The position numbers were made by a program, and so were the translations under genes. This document shows, piece by piece, positions 9,672 to 18,410 of a DNA stretch of 64,000 bases. This DNA is from RZYY01 sp036794825. Lineage in GTDB: Bacteria; Bacteroidota; Bacteroidia; Bacteroidales; 4484-276. The notes below the pieces were generated by a model, which was not told where the DNA came from, did no database searches, and was given only the letters and a program-made list of their open reading frames with translations. Each line of letters opens with the position of its first letter. The first letter of the stretch is position 1. Location of the stretch: contig DAIRGA010000009.1 in NCBI GenBank assembly GCA_036794825.1, positions 87,006 to 151,005 of the forward strand. The letters run 5' to 3'.

Positions 9672-10376
9672 TTAGTAGATATAAACTTTTGATCCTATGT
9701 TTAGGGTATTGTAAACAGCTTCGAGGTCGTCGTCGGCAAGTCGCACGCATCCATGTGTAACCGGCATGCCAAGATACCTTTTGTAAATTGTTCCGTGAAT
9801 AAGATAGCCATCGCCAAGGCTAAGGGCGTAATCGCCGAGAACACCTGCTTCGTACCTTGAGTGATGATCGGCGGAGGGGACAGGAAGTCCTTCTTCTATA
9901 AATGCCCAGTCGGGTTTTCTCCACACAGGAGCGCGGGTTTTTCCTTTTACTGTCCGCATTCCTTTTGGTGTTTTGAAAATCCATTCGCGATCATCATTAG
10001 AAATTAGCTGAACGTAGCTTCCCGAGCTGCAAAATCCTTCTCTGAACAGTTCCTGTTTTGCTTTGTAAAGGAAAAAATGATTTTTCACAGTGTTGATTAC
10101 CAGAAAAGGTTGATTGGGAGTGAGCGCTGAATAGCTGGTTTGAAGCTTTTGTAACTCTTTTTGCGCTCCGGTAATGGTTTTTTTATAGAGGTCTGAGTTA
10201 GTAATTTCCTCCGAAGCTTTTGTACCGGATTCTTTTGAATCAACCATTGAATCCTGAATTACAGGCGCCCCAAAATAAAGAAACCAAATTACAAAAACGA
10301 AAAGAAATATGATTCCGGTGATACCTAAAATGATTTTTACGGCTTTTATCAGTCCTTTGATTTTATTTGATGCCAT
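9672..10376 (-). CDS. L,D-transpeptidase (YkuD domain), membrane-anchored
   Basis: Forms or exchanges L,D-linked peptide bonds in peptidoglycan, or attaches proteins to it. An N-terminal transmembrane helix (ILGITGIIFLFVFVIWFLYF) anchors the protein and the rest is periplasmic. The YkuD catalytic pattern is present: LVINTVKNHFFLY at the domain start, LIHGT with the catalytic His, and THGCVRL with the nucleophilic Cys at about residue 210. I start at the ATG 10374-10376, which has GGAGGA a few bases upstream; a TTG 15 bp earlier is possible. It sits between another YkuD gene and an unknown membrane-anchored gene, all on the minus strand. Confidence 0.88.
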   Translation of the reverse strand: MASNKIKGLIKAVKIILGITGIIFLFVFVIWFLYFGAPVIQDSMVDSKESGTKASEEITNSDLYKKTITGAQKELQKLQTSYSALTPNQPFLVINTVKNHFFLYKAKQELFREGFCSSGSYVQLISNDDREWIFKTPKGMRTVKGKTRAPVWRKPDWAFIEEGLPVPSADHHSRYEAGVLGDYALSLGDGYLIHGTIYKRYLGMPVTHGCVRLADDDLEAVYNTLNIGSKVYIY

Positions 10377-10448
10377 TTGAATGTCCTCCAAAAAATGTTA
10401 CGAATTCAATGATTATCTTAATTTGTCAATAATCAGGATTAATCCTGA

Positions 10449-11567
10449 CTATTTCTGGCTTTTTAAAATTTCGTCAAGGGTTATAGATGATCCAATGATT
10501 GTCACAGGTGTTCCGTTTTGCACAAGTTTGTACAATTTGTCCATATCCTTGTTGGTCAAGGCAACGCATCCATCAGTCCAGTCGGTTCCTTTGCCGCCAT
10601 GACCATGAATTTCGATCAGATTCCCGATTTTTGATTTTTTCGGGAGTGTTCCGTTCTTTATTTCAGCAGCAAAACGTTTTTTATCCTCATCGTTAGGATA
10701 ATTGATTAGCAGAGCTCTATGATACTTTGTGCGTGCGCCTTCTTTTTTATCGGTGATCTTGTATAGTCCCTCGGGTGTAACCTTGTCACCCTTCTGACGT
10801 TTATCGCCGATCCAGTTCTTACCTAACTCGGCATCGAATTCATGTGTAACTGATCCATTTTTATAAAGATAGCATTTACCGGCAAATTTATCCACAAGGA
10901 TTGCTGTTGAATTTCCATTCCGGCTATTTCTGATGGTCTTCTCCTTCCATGATTTCCAGGAATTGTAACTGTTAAAGTAGTTGTTTATCAGCTTGTAAGC
11001 ATCGCTGTGTGCAGCTTTAAGATTGCTCTCAGCTTCGGTAAGTTTCATATTTGCCTGGATGAGTAATTCGCCATCATATGCCGCTTCTCCTTCGGAGAGA
11101 GCAAGTCTCCCCTTGGCCATTTTATCGGAAATCCTCTGTGGAAGTGGGAATCTGGATAATACCTTAACTTCATCAACTAATTGATTGAGCTTCTTTATTT
11201 TAGTTGTTATTGAGGTTTCAAGGTCATTCATTGAGCGGTTAGATTCTTCAATTGCTCTTTCCGAAATTTGTGCAGACAATGCAGATGTTTGGGCTACAGC
11301 AGTAAAATCTCTTTTCAGAAAAAACTTCTCGTTTTCCCTGTTCCAGAATGCCATTGCTGAATCATAGAGCAGTTGTGCCTGAGCAAAAGTTTCTTTAGCG
11401 TATGTATCAGCTTTTACCGTGCGCGCAAGAGCAAGTGCTTGTCTTGCCTGCTCGATTTCGAGAACCGGCGGCTCGGGTTTCATATTGATTGCAATGATAG
11501 AACCTGCTGCAAACAGCACAACCAGTATCATTACAAGAATGATTGTTCTTTTCCAGATCTTCCTCAT
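10449..11567 (-). CDS. L,D-transpeptidase with N-terminal helical domain
   Basis: About 372 residues from the ATG at 11565-11567 (a GTG lies 15 bp upstream). The order is a transmembrane helix (RTIILVMILVVLFAAGSIIAI), then about 200 residues of amphipathic helices (EQARQALALARTVKADTY, AQAQLLYDSAMAFWNRENEK) with coiled-coil character, then a YkuD catalytic domain with TPEGLYKIT, IEIHGHGGKG and the Cys motif TDGCVALTNKDMDKLY. The helical part resembles the lipoprotein encoded just upstream (11726-12325). The probable role is peptidoglycan cross-linking or protein attachment in the periplasm; the helical part could be a spacer or binding module. Confidence 0.87.
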   Translation of the reverse strand: MRKIWKRTIILVMILVVLFAAGSIIAINMKPEPPVLEIEQARQALALARTVKADTYAKETFAQAQLLYDSAMAFWNRENEKFFLKRDFTAVAQTSALSAQISERAIEESNRSMNDLETSITTKIKKLNQLVDEVKVLSRFPLPQRISDKMAKGRLALSEGEAAYDGELLIQANMKLTEAESNLKAAHSDAYKLINNYFNSYNSWKSWKEKTIRNSRNGNSTAILVDKFAGKCYLYKNGSVTHEFDAELGKNWIGDKRQKGDKVTPEGLYKITDKKEGARTKYHRALLINYPNDEDKKRFAAEIKNGTLPKKSKIGNLIEIHGHGGKGTDWTDGCVALTNKDMDKLYKLVQNGTPVTIIGSSITLDEILKSQK

Positions 11568-11670
11568 TTTAAATAATTTCACCTTAAATTATCAATTGGC
11601 TTTTGAATTTTGATAAACAACTAACCGGGCGATTTGCTTAGTTGCATTAAATTTCAGGTAAAGAACTAAA

Positions 11671-11698
11671 AAAACCCCGGCAATATTGTCGGGGTTTT
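11671..11698 (-). terminator. Rho-independent terminator
   Basis: A near-perfect hairpin, AAAACCCCG / CGGGGTTTT, with a CAATATTG palindrome closing the loop and a T-rich tail on the minus strand. It lies about 28 bp after the stop codon of the helical lipoprotein gene and separates it from the transpeptidase gene. A/T runs on both sides could allow it to work in both directions. Confidence 0.75.
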
Positions 11699-11725
11699 TC
11701 TCGAAAAGACTATTTCGGTGATCAA

Positions 11726-12325
11726 TTATTTTTTACCGCCTTTAACTTTGGCAATTGCCTCATTGAGTTCGGTATTGATAGCCATTGCACTTTCTTTAGC
11801 AGCTTTAGCTTTGGCTTGTGCTTTCAGGTAATCGCCAGCTGCGAGCATCTGACCAACTTCAGCAACAGCAGCTTCGATCATAGCCATTTCGTTCTTGATT
11901 TCTTCGAGAACAGCAGCGCCTTCTTTACCTTTTGGGGCTTTGGTCATCAGTACTTTATTCTCTTCCAGAAGAGTATTGATGCTAACTACTTCTTCTTCAG
12001 TGGCAATTCTCACCTGCTCTTTTGCAGCCTGAGCGTTTGCACTTACCTGAGGTGCAGCAGCAAGGATACCGTCCAGAGAAACGCGCACTTTGTCAAAATT
12101 TTTGAAAGTTTTTGATTTCTGAACTTCAACTGCAGCCATTACTGCTGACATTGAATCCTGGAGTGCATTGAATTCTGCAGGTACATAAAGATCTGCCTGT
12201 GAAGCTCTTGTTGCTTCGATTGCAGCTTTTGCAGCATCAATCTGCTCTTGAGGAACTTTCTGACAACTTGTAGCTAATGCGACCATTACGAGCGCTGCGA
12301 ACACCATTAAAACTTGCTTTTTCAT
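11726..12325 (-). CDS. Helical lipoprotein (DUF4398-like)
   Basis: 199 residues. The signal peptide ends in a lipobox (ALATSC, Cys at residue 21), so the mature protein is lipidated. The rest is alanine/glutamate-rich and helical (QIDAAKAAIEATRASQADLY, KAQAKAKAAKESAMAI), predicted as long antiparallel or coiled-coil helices, ending in a basic VKGGKK. The pattern A..A...ARAS.AD.Y.P.EF..LQDSM resembles the helical part of the adjacent L,D-transpeptidase and the DUF4398 type of repeats. It may be an abundant periplasmic lipoprotein interacting with peptidoglycan; that is inference from context. A strong terminator follows. Confidence 0.75.
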   Translation of the reverse strand: MKKQVLMVFAALVMVALATSCQKVPQEQIDAAKAAIEATRASQADLYVPAEFNALQDSMSAVMAAVEVQKSKTFKNFDKVRVSLDGILAAAPQVSANAQAAKEQVRIATEEEVVSINTLLEENKVLMTKAPKGKEGAAVLEEIKNEMAMIEAAVAEVGQMLAAGDYLKAQAKAKAAKESAMAINTELNEAIAKVKGGKK

Positions 12326-12508
12326 GATTCTGATAATGTTTAAAATGTTAATTAAATAAATGTAATTTGTTAATTTTCAGCTTTTTAAAAAATTCAACTT
12401 TTAAAATTCCTTAAAAACCAAACTTTTTAGTTACTATTTAGACGGCAGGCAAGTAAAAAGTAACCAACAAATCTTAAATTTGAGAACTTTTTTATTTTCG
12501 CAGACGAA

Positions 12509-13087
12509 ATGATTGTTAAAACCAAAGATTACGAAAATTTTTCGGATGAGGATCTTGTAGCCAGGATCACTCAGGATGGTTTGACCGATTTATACAGTAT
12601 TCTATATAAAAGGTATCATCTGAAGATTTTGGAAAAGTGTAACAGCTTGCTCAAAAACAAGGAATTATCTAAAATTTTCACCCAGGATATTCTCTCGCGT
12701 ATCTTCGAAAAGTTGCCCGGTTTCAAAGGAAATTCCACTTTTAGTTCCTGGGTCTATTCCATTACCTATAATCATTGTATTGACTATCTGAGAACCAATA
12801 AAAAACTTCATTATCCGGAATGGGATCGTGATCAGGAGCTGCCAGAGATAGTGGATGTGACGGAAGAAGATCTAACCGACCTGCATTTTTCACGTTTGCT
12901 TGAATTATTGGACAAGCTTCATACGGAAGAAAAGGCGATGCTGCTAATGAAGTATCAGGATGACTTGTCGCTTAAAGAAATCGCCACAACGATGCGGCTT
13001 ACCGAAAGCGCTGTTAAAATGCGTCTGATGAGGGCCAGGGCAAGGTTGGTCTTTTTGTACAAAACTTTTTATGGCAATTATGTTTGA
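12509..13087 (+). CDS. ECF-type RNA polymerase sigma factor
   Basis: 192 residues with the two conserved sigma domains. Region 2 covers about residues 20-90 (LYSILYKRYHLKILEKCNSL ... FSSWVYSITYNHCIDYLRTN, the -10 recognition helix). Region 4 covers about 125-185 (LLELLDKLHTEEKAMLLMKY ... SLKEIATTMRLTESAVKMRL), the helix-turn-helix for the -35 element. No anti-sigma gene of the usual FecR or zinc-finger form is adjacent. The next gene, 54 bp downstream, encodes a small PepSY-like protein. Regulon unknown. Confidence 0.9.
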   Translation: MIVKTKDYENFSDEDLVARITQDGLTDLYSILYKRYHLKILEKCNSLLKNKELSKIFTQDILSRIFEKLPGFKGNSTFSSWVYSITYNHCIDYLRTNKKLHYPEWDRDQELPEIVDVTEEDLTDLHFSRLLELLDKLHTEEKAMLLMKYQDDLSLKEIATTMRLTESAVKMRLMRARARLVFLYKTFYGNYV

Positions 13088-13141
13088 TCAGCCTGTTACT
13101 TTTAGCGTTTTAGCCGTCAAAACAACAAGTTGATTTTTAAG

Positions 13142-13537
13142 ATGGATTTTCTCAGAAATTTATTTAATAGAGGTGAAGCTCGTACACCAAAGACTCTAAA
13201 AAACAGTCTTTTAAAACATTTTCCCAAGGCCAAAAATGTGGAATGGAGCAGATACAACGAATTGTACGAAGCTATGTTTTACGATGAGGAAGTGGAAAAA
13301 ATAGCGCGTTTTGATCAAAATGGGAAATTGGTTGAATGTCGTATCAATACCTCTTTTACTGATATCCCCTCCTTTGTGAAGTCCAACATCGAACCCGATT
13401 ACGAAATTATGAGCTGCATCGTGGTTTACGCCTCCGATAACATGAACTATGAGTTAATCGTGCGAAACTCCGAATTGATCAGGTATTCGCTGTTAATGGA
13501 CTCTCTCGGACACAAGATCAGGCTGGAGAGATTGTAG
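13142..13537 (+). CDS. Small PepSY-like hypothetical protein
   Basis: 131 residues, cytoplasmic by appearance. The pattern LKNSLLKHFPKAKNVEWSRY, then a strand with EAMFYDEEVEKIARFDQNGK, resembles the PepSY-like/BLIP-fold small proteins of Bacteroidota (xxFPxAxxVxWxxxxxxYxAxFxxxG). Most members of that family are exported, but no signal peptide is seen here. A TTG at 13130 is possible, but the ATG at 13142 is preferred. It lies just after the ECF sigma factor gene on the same strand and could modulate it, though nothing proves that. Confidence 0.65.
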   Translation: MDFLRNLFNRGEARTPKTLKNSLLKHFPKAKNVEWSRYNELYEAMFYDEEVEKIARFDQNGKLVECRINTSFTDIPSFVKSNIEPDYEIMSCIVVYASDNMNYELIVRNSELIRYSLLMDSLGHKIRLERL

Positions 13538-13583
13538 GAACCCAAAAGTTCTTATCTGATAACATAACCTAAAAATTCTTCTT

Positions 13584-15869
13584 ATGAAATGTTTGACTTA
13601 TCGGCATCAGCACCTTAAAGTGCTGATGCTCTTGTTATTGGGATTTGTCCTTGTAGCTAATGCCTTTTCACAGAACCAGCAAAACTCTCTAAAAGTTGAG
13701 ATTGCAGCCCGCCTTGATTCCACAGTGTTTCTTAATCCCTTGGTAAAAAACACATTTATTGATGCCACCGGACGTCAGGTGGTCGAAGTATCAGTACCGG
13801 GAGTTAAACCGGGTATTCATACGACGGCAGTAGCTGAGCCAACCGATGGTTCTGTTCTGCTGAACAATGTTCCGGCCTATGACTGGTCGTTTGGCTGCAT
13901 GGCCACTGCTGCTGCAATGATGGCGGGTTATTACGATTTAACCGGCTACCCGGATATGTACACTGGGCAGACCAACGGTGGAAATGCTCCGATGACCAAC
14001 AGCGTCTGGGGTACAGTGGCTATCAATGGTGAAACACTAAAGCAATGTCCATTGAGTGCAACGCGCAAAAATCTCGATGGAAGAGCAACAAAGGGCCATG
14101 TTGATGATTTCTGGGTACAATCCGGAAGTGCAGCCCCAGATCCTTACATTGGTAACTGGTCGCCCCATGATTACGGAGATTGTACCGGCGACTTCATGAA
14201 AACCAACCAGTCAGAATACGGCAATTCGGATGGGTCAACAATAATTACCTATTATGTTGATGGCGGGGCTTACACTGGCACGGGAGGGTCAGATGGAGTT
14301 TACGGAATACGTTTGTTTTGTGAATCAAGAGGTTACGACGTCTTTGGTTATCATACTCAGCTAATCCAGGGCCACAACGGGAACACGCAAGGTTTCACCT
14401 TCGACGACTACAAAGCACAGATCAACAGCGGTCGCCCGGTGATGATTCAACTCTCCGGCCACACTGTGCTGGGAGTTGGATATGATGACGCCGGACAAAA
14501 AATCTATCTTCACAATACCTGGGATTATGATCTGCACGAAATGAACTGGGGCCAGACTTACGCCGGATTACAGCATTACGCAGTTTCAGTTATCGAGTTA
14601 TTGCCACTTCAGAATGCCATTTTAAATGTATCACCGTCTAATCCCACTGTTACCTGGGAAGCTGGATTTCAGCAATTTAGTATTACCAGCAACAAAAACT
14701 GGAGTGTAAATGAAAGCGTTGACTGGCTTTCCGTTCAACCTCCATCTGGTTCAGGTAATGGCAGTTTTATTGTCAATTACGCTGAAAATCAAATGGCTCA
14801 GCAACGATCTGCTAACATCGGGGTAATGATCACCAGCCCGGCGAAAGCCTCAGGTGATTCGCCGGAAAACACTGATACTGATTTTTTAATTTGGGAGGAT
14901 TTTTCGGATAACATTATTCCGGTTGCATGGCAGGCGCAGGGCTTGGGCACAACTAACTGGCGCATTGTGGATGCGGCATTGGCTGGCTCTCCACCGCCAA
15001 TGCTACAACTCAACTGGGAACCTCAATTTGTTGGCCTTGCCCGAATGGTTCTGCCCACCATCAATACAACCGGAGCAGAGAAATTAAACCTGGTTTTCAA
15101 ACATTTTGCCAGCCATTACAGCAATAGCTTTACGGTGGGTGTGGCTGTTTCGAATAATGCAGGCCAATCCTGGCAAACTTTGTGGTCGGTTCCGGTGAGT
15201 AGCAATGTAGGGCCGGAAACCATTGAAATGGAGATTGATGAGCCTTTTGCTGGATCCGAGCACTTCAGACTCTCATTTTTCTTCCAGGGCGACAGCTGGG
15301 ATATGTGGGACTGGAACCTCGACAATATTTTGCTTGTGGACGAGATTACCGGGATTAATTTTACTTTCATCCAGGAGGCTCATCCATTTTCTAATCAGAT
15401 TATCAGCCTTGATGCCGGATGGAGCGGAATTTCGTCCAATATCCAACCTGCCAGCGCCAGTGTAGAACAATTGCTCTCGCCACTCGGCGCTAACTTCATT
15501 ATTTTGAAGAATTTAGCTGAGGTTTATTGGCCTGGTGGCAATGTTAATACGATCGTAAACTGGGACAGCTTTGATGGTTATGTGATCAAAGTTGGTCAGG
15601 ATGCCGAAATGACCATGTCCGGGATTCAGATTACACAAAAGTCTGTCCCGCTTATCCAGGGATGGAATCTTATTCCGGTTTTATCCACTCAAAATGTTAC
15701 AGTATCGCAAATTTTTGGTCCGGTATTACCTGCATTGCAAGTGGTTAAAGATGCTGTCGGAACAGGAATTTTTTGGCCAGGGATGAATATCAACACACTG
15801 CAGGTTTTGCGACCCGGGAAATCCTACTGGGTAAAGATGTCTGCTCCTGGTACGGTTACTTTTCCCTGA
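13584..15869 (+). CDS. Secreted C39-like peptidase with BACON domain and GWSGIS module
   Basis: 761 residues with a signal peptide (VLMLLLLGFVLVANAFSQ). Residues ~90-350 form a papain-like C39-type domain: WSFGCMATAAAMMAGYYD gives the candidate Cys nucleophile, SGHTVLGVGYDD the His, and HNTWD the third residue. Residues ~352-415 look like a BACON domain (SPSNPTV ... ITSNKNWSVN ... WLSVQPPSGSG). Residues ~425-590 form a jelly-roll of the choice-of-anchor type (FLIWEDFSDN ... WNLDNILLVD). The last ~155 residues are the GWSGIS module shared with two other proteins here, and the protein ends with it; no standard T9SS type A sorting domain follows. Probably a cell-surface or secreted protease; substrate unknown. 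Confidence 0.8.
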   Translation: MKCLTYRHQHLKVLMLLLLGFVLVANAFSQNQQNSLKVEIAARLDSTVFLNPLVKNTFIDATGRQVVEVSVPGVKPGIHTTAVAEPTDGSVLLNNVPAYDWSFGCMATAAAMMAGYYDLTGYPDMYTGQTNGGNAPMTNSVWGTVAINGETLKQCPLSATRKNLDGRATKGHVDDFWVQSGSAAPDPYIGNWSPHDYGDCTGDFMKTNQSEYGNSDGSTIITYYVDGGAYTGTGGSDGVYGIRLFCESRGYDVFGYHTQLIQGHNGNTQGFTFDDYKAQINSGRPVMIQLSGHTVLGVGYDDAGQKIYLHNTWDYDLHEMNWGQTYAGLQHYAVSVIELLPLQNAILNVSPSNPTVTWEAGFQQFSITSNKNWSVNESVDWLSVQPPSGSGNGSFIVNYAENQMAQQRSANIGVMITSPAKASGDSPENTDTDFLIWEDFSDNIIPVAWQAQGLGTTNWRIVDAALAGSPPPMLQLNWEPQFVGLARMVLPTINTTGAEKLNLVFKHFASHYSNSFTVGVAVSNNAGQSWQTLWSVPVSSNVGPETIEMEIDEPFAGSEHFRLSFFFQGDSWDMWDWNLDNILLVDEITGINFTFIQEAHPFSNQIISLDAGWSGISSNIQPASASVEQLLSPLGANFIILKNLAEVYWPGGNVNTIVNWDSFDGYVIKVGQDAEMTMSGIQITQKSVPLIQGWNLIPVLSTQNVTVSQIFGPVLPALQVVKDAVGTGIFWPGMNINTLQVLRPGKSYWVKMSAPGTVTFP

Positions 15870-16027
15870 TAAGCAGTTAGCAAATCTGAAGATTCCAGAG
15901 ATAAAGAATTGTATCATTTCCAGCCTTTTTCATAAGTAGCAGAATTTGTCAACCAACTTCCATTTGTGCCGGAAATGGATAAATTTGCGGCATATAGGTT
16001 GAGTTATCCATCGAAAATCCGCATTCA

Positions 16028-17020
16028 ATGGCATTCATTTTTGGATTGTTACCAGTTCTGCTTTTTCTCACTTGTTTGTTTCTGCTCGACAGTTTCAAAC
16101 TGGTTAAGGTGAGACTGCTTTTGGTATCTTTTGGCTGGGGGCTGATGAGCGCGGGAATCTGCTTCGTGATAAATTCACAACTAACAGAAAGTCTGAATCT
16201 TTCCTTCTCAACTCTTTCAAGGTATGTAGCTCCGGTGATCGAAGAAGTGACCAAATCGCTTTTAATTTTGCTGCTGGTTTCCCGCAAGCAGATCGGATTC
16301 ATGATTGATGCGGCGATTTATGGTTTTGCCATTGGCGCCGGATTTGCCCAAATAGAAAACATTTTTTATATCACCCAACCATTTGCCGATGCTGATACAA
16401 TGCTTGCAATCGTAAGAGGTTTCGGAACAGCAATTATGCATGGTGGTACTGTGGCGATTTTTGCGATGATATTTATAGAAGCCGTCCATCGTTCCAACAA
16501 AATATTGATTGTGTACGCGCCGGGATTAATGACGGCAATTTTGCTTCACAGTGCCTTTAATCATTTCATTGTCAATCCGTTAATTCAAGCCATATTAATC
16601 ATCACTTTGCTTCCTTTGACTTTTTATTTTGCCCTATCCTATACAAACCGAAAAATGCAGCATTGGCTCGAATTGGAATTTATGAACGAAGTGGAGCTTC
16701 TCAGAATGATAAAGTCAGGGCAATTTACCGAAACGAAGTCAGGGAAATTTTTTGCCACCTTGCGAAATCACTTTTCCCCGGACATCATTGTAGATTTGTA
16801 CTGTTTTATCAGTCTTTACCTTGAATTGTCCATTAAGGCCAAAAGAAACATGCTGCTCAAAGAGACCGGTTTCGAAGTGATTCTTGAGCCGGATACGATT
16901 GATAAATTGGCGGAAATAAAGCAATTACGCAAAAATATCGGGAAATCAGGAGAACTGGCGCTACAACCTCTTATCCGGATTAGCTACAGGGATTTATGGA
17001 AATTAAACCAACTTAGCTAA
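16028..17020 (+). CDS. PrsW-family intramembrane protease-like protein
   Basis: 330 residues. The first ~215 form about seven transmembrane helices, followed by a soluble C-terminal tail of ~115 residues. The PrsW/CPBP-type motifs lie in the membrane part: PVIEEVTKSLLIL (the paired glutamates), FAQIENIFYI, IMHGGTVAIFAM and HSAFNHFIVNP, whose Glu and His residues are the putative active site. In Bacillus, PrsW cleaves the anti-sigma factor RsiW; an ECF sigma factor gene lies 3 kb away here, but a link is speculative. ATG start at 16028. The gene seems monocistronic. Confidence 0.82.
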   Translation: MAFIFGLLPVLLFLTCLFLLDSFKLVKVRLLLVSFGWGLMSAGICFVINSQLTESLNLSFSTLSRYVAPVIEEVTKSLLILLLVSRKQIGFMIDAAIYGFAIGAGFAQIENIFYITQPFADADTMLAIVRGFGTAIMHGGTVAIFAMIFIEAVHRSNKILIVYAPGLMTAILLHSAFNHFIVNPLIQAILIITLLPLTFYFALSYTNRKMQHWLELEFMNEVELLRMIKSGQFTETKSGKFFATLRNHFSPDIIVDLYCFISLYLELSIKAKRNMLLKETGFEVILEPDTIDKLAEIKQLRKNIGKSGELALQPLIRISYRDLWKLNQLS

Positions 17021-17157
17021 GGATATTAAGACAAGATGGTTTTTAGTGAAAAATGGATTATTTTTGCCAAAAGTATTACTCATTTATTTTTTTAATACTG
17101 CAAATGAAATGTCTATCGTTTCTAAGCTAAGTAGATATTAATCAATGACATAACACA

Positions 17158-17637
17158 ATGAAAAATGAAATTTTGAAGTACGTGGCGCTCTTTCTTGCAG
17201 GATTGCTGATTGGATCGGCATTAACCTATGTTTTGATGAGTGGCAATTTGAGTCCATCCGGCGAAAATATGTCCGGGACATTTTCGTCGAGGGCAGGAGG
17301 AACGTTGAACTATAGTGGTGATAACTGGCAGATCAACGCAACTGCCGTGCTAAATGTAGCGGAGGTCAACCTTATTGTTAGTGTGCGTTCCGCCTATGAA
17401 GTAGAAGTCAACATGCGCATTGATCCCCAGGTTTACAGGATCACCAACTCAACCTGCCAGGGATGCGGCATTTCACCACAAGCCAATGTAAATACAGGTG
17501 ATGTAAGCTTTGTTGCTGCTAATGAGGTGGTTTACAAATCGGTACTATCTTATAAGCCCGGACTATCTTCTCCTGTCGAGATTGCTGTGGTGCGCGATGG
17601 CGAAGTGGTTTACCAGGGAACCCTGATTATCAAATAG
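17158..17637 (+). CDS. Hypothetical membrane-anchored protein
   Basis: 159 residues. One N-terminal helix (YVALFLAGLLIGSALTYVLM) anchors or exports it, and the rest is a predicted beta-rich extracytoplasmic domain. A Cys pair (STCQGCGISP) near residue 102 could form a disulfide or bind a metal. The pattern AVLNVAEVNLIVSVRSAYEV and SPVEIAVVRDGEVVYQGTL suggests an immunoglobulin-like fold. I do not recognise the family. The stop codon is 2 bp from that of the convergent thrH gene. Confidence 0.65.
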   Translation: MKNEILKYVALFLAGLLIGSALTYVLMSGNLSPSGENMSGTFSSRAGGTLNYSGDNWQINATAVLNVAEVNLIVSVRSAYEVEVNMRIDPQVYRITNSTCQGCGISPQANVNTGDVSFVAANEVVYKSVLSYKPGLSSPVEIAVVRDGEVVYQGTLIIK

Positions 17638-17639
17638 AT

Positions 17640-18248
17640 TTACTCCACCATCAGGTATTTCTCAATCAGTCCTCTAAGCTGCTGATAATCATAGGTAACC
17701 GGTAGCTCTGGATGATCGTCAATGACATTCTGTGGCGGTCTGAATAAAATTCCCACTTCTGCCTGTTTGAGCATGGAGATATCGTTGTAGGAATCCCCGA
17801 AAGCGATCACTTTGTACTCGAGGCTTTGGAGCGCCTGGACGGTTTTTCTTTTTGGGTCGGGTTGACGGAGTTTATAGCTAATGATATTGTCGTTTTCATC
17901 AACGATCAGGTTGTGGCAAAAGAGGGTAGGGCGATCGAGCTGCTTCATCAGCGGGTCGGCAAACTGGCGGAAAGTGTCCGAAACCACAATCAATTGAGTG
18001 ATTTCCTTCAACCAGCCGATAAACTCAAGAGCGCCATCCAATGGCCTGATGGTAGCGATAACATCCTGGATATCTTTGAGTTTCAGACCGTGTTCAGCCA
18101 AAATTTTAATCCGTTGTTTCATCAACACATCATAGTCGCTGATGTCGCGGGTGGTTAACCGTAGTTCATTGATTCCTGTGCGGTTGGCAACATTTATCCA
18201 TACTTCCGGCACAAAAACGCCTTCGAGGTCAGAGCAGATTACGTACAT
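17640..18248 (-). CDS. thrH: Phosphoserine phosphatase / homoserine phosphotransferase ThrH
   Basis: 202 residues, a HAD-superfamily enzyme. Motif I is CSDLEGVFVPEVW (ThrH has DLEG where SerB has DxDST), motif II is VVSDTF, and motif III/IV is the lysine region followed by FGDSYNDISML. ThrH of Pseudomonas hydrolyses phosphoserine and can also transfer the phosphate to homoserine, giving O-phosphohomoserine, the substrate of threonine synthase. The thrC gene lies about 160 bp upstream on the same strand, which supports the homoserine-phosphorylating role and would replace a GHMP homoserine kinase; no such kinase gene is present in the window. Confidence 0.87.
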   Translation of the reverse strand: MYVICSDLEGVFVPEVWINVANRTGINELRLTTRDISDYDVLMKQRIKILAEHGLKLKDIQDVIATIRPLDGALEFIGWLKEITQLIVVSDTFRQFADPLMKQLDRPTLFCHNLIVDENDNIISYKLRQPDPKRKTVQALQSLEYKVIAFGDSYNDISMLKQAEVGILFRPPQNVIDDHPELPVTYDYQQLRGLIEKYLMVE

Positions 18249-18410
18249 ATTTTTGTAGTTTAGTTTATTTTTTCTATTGAGTTGTCTTGCAATTACATAG
18301 TATTTGCCCGATAGTTTCCTGTTTTAATGGCATATGATGATAATACTAGTCGCCTGTAGATTACTGCAAACTGATTAAAACATTCTGCAAAGTTTTATCC
18401 CTCAAAGTCG

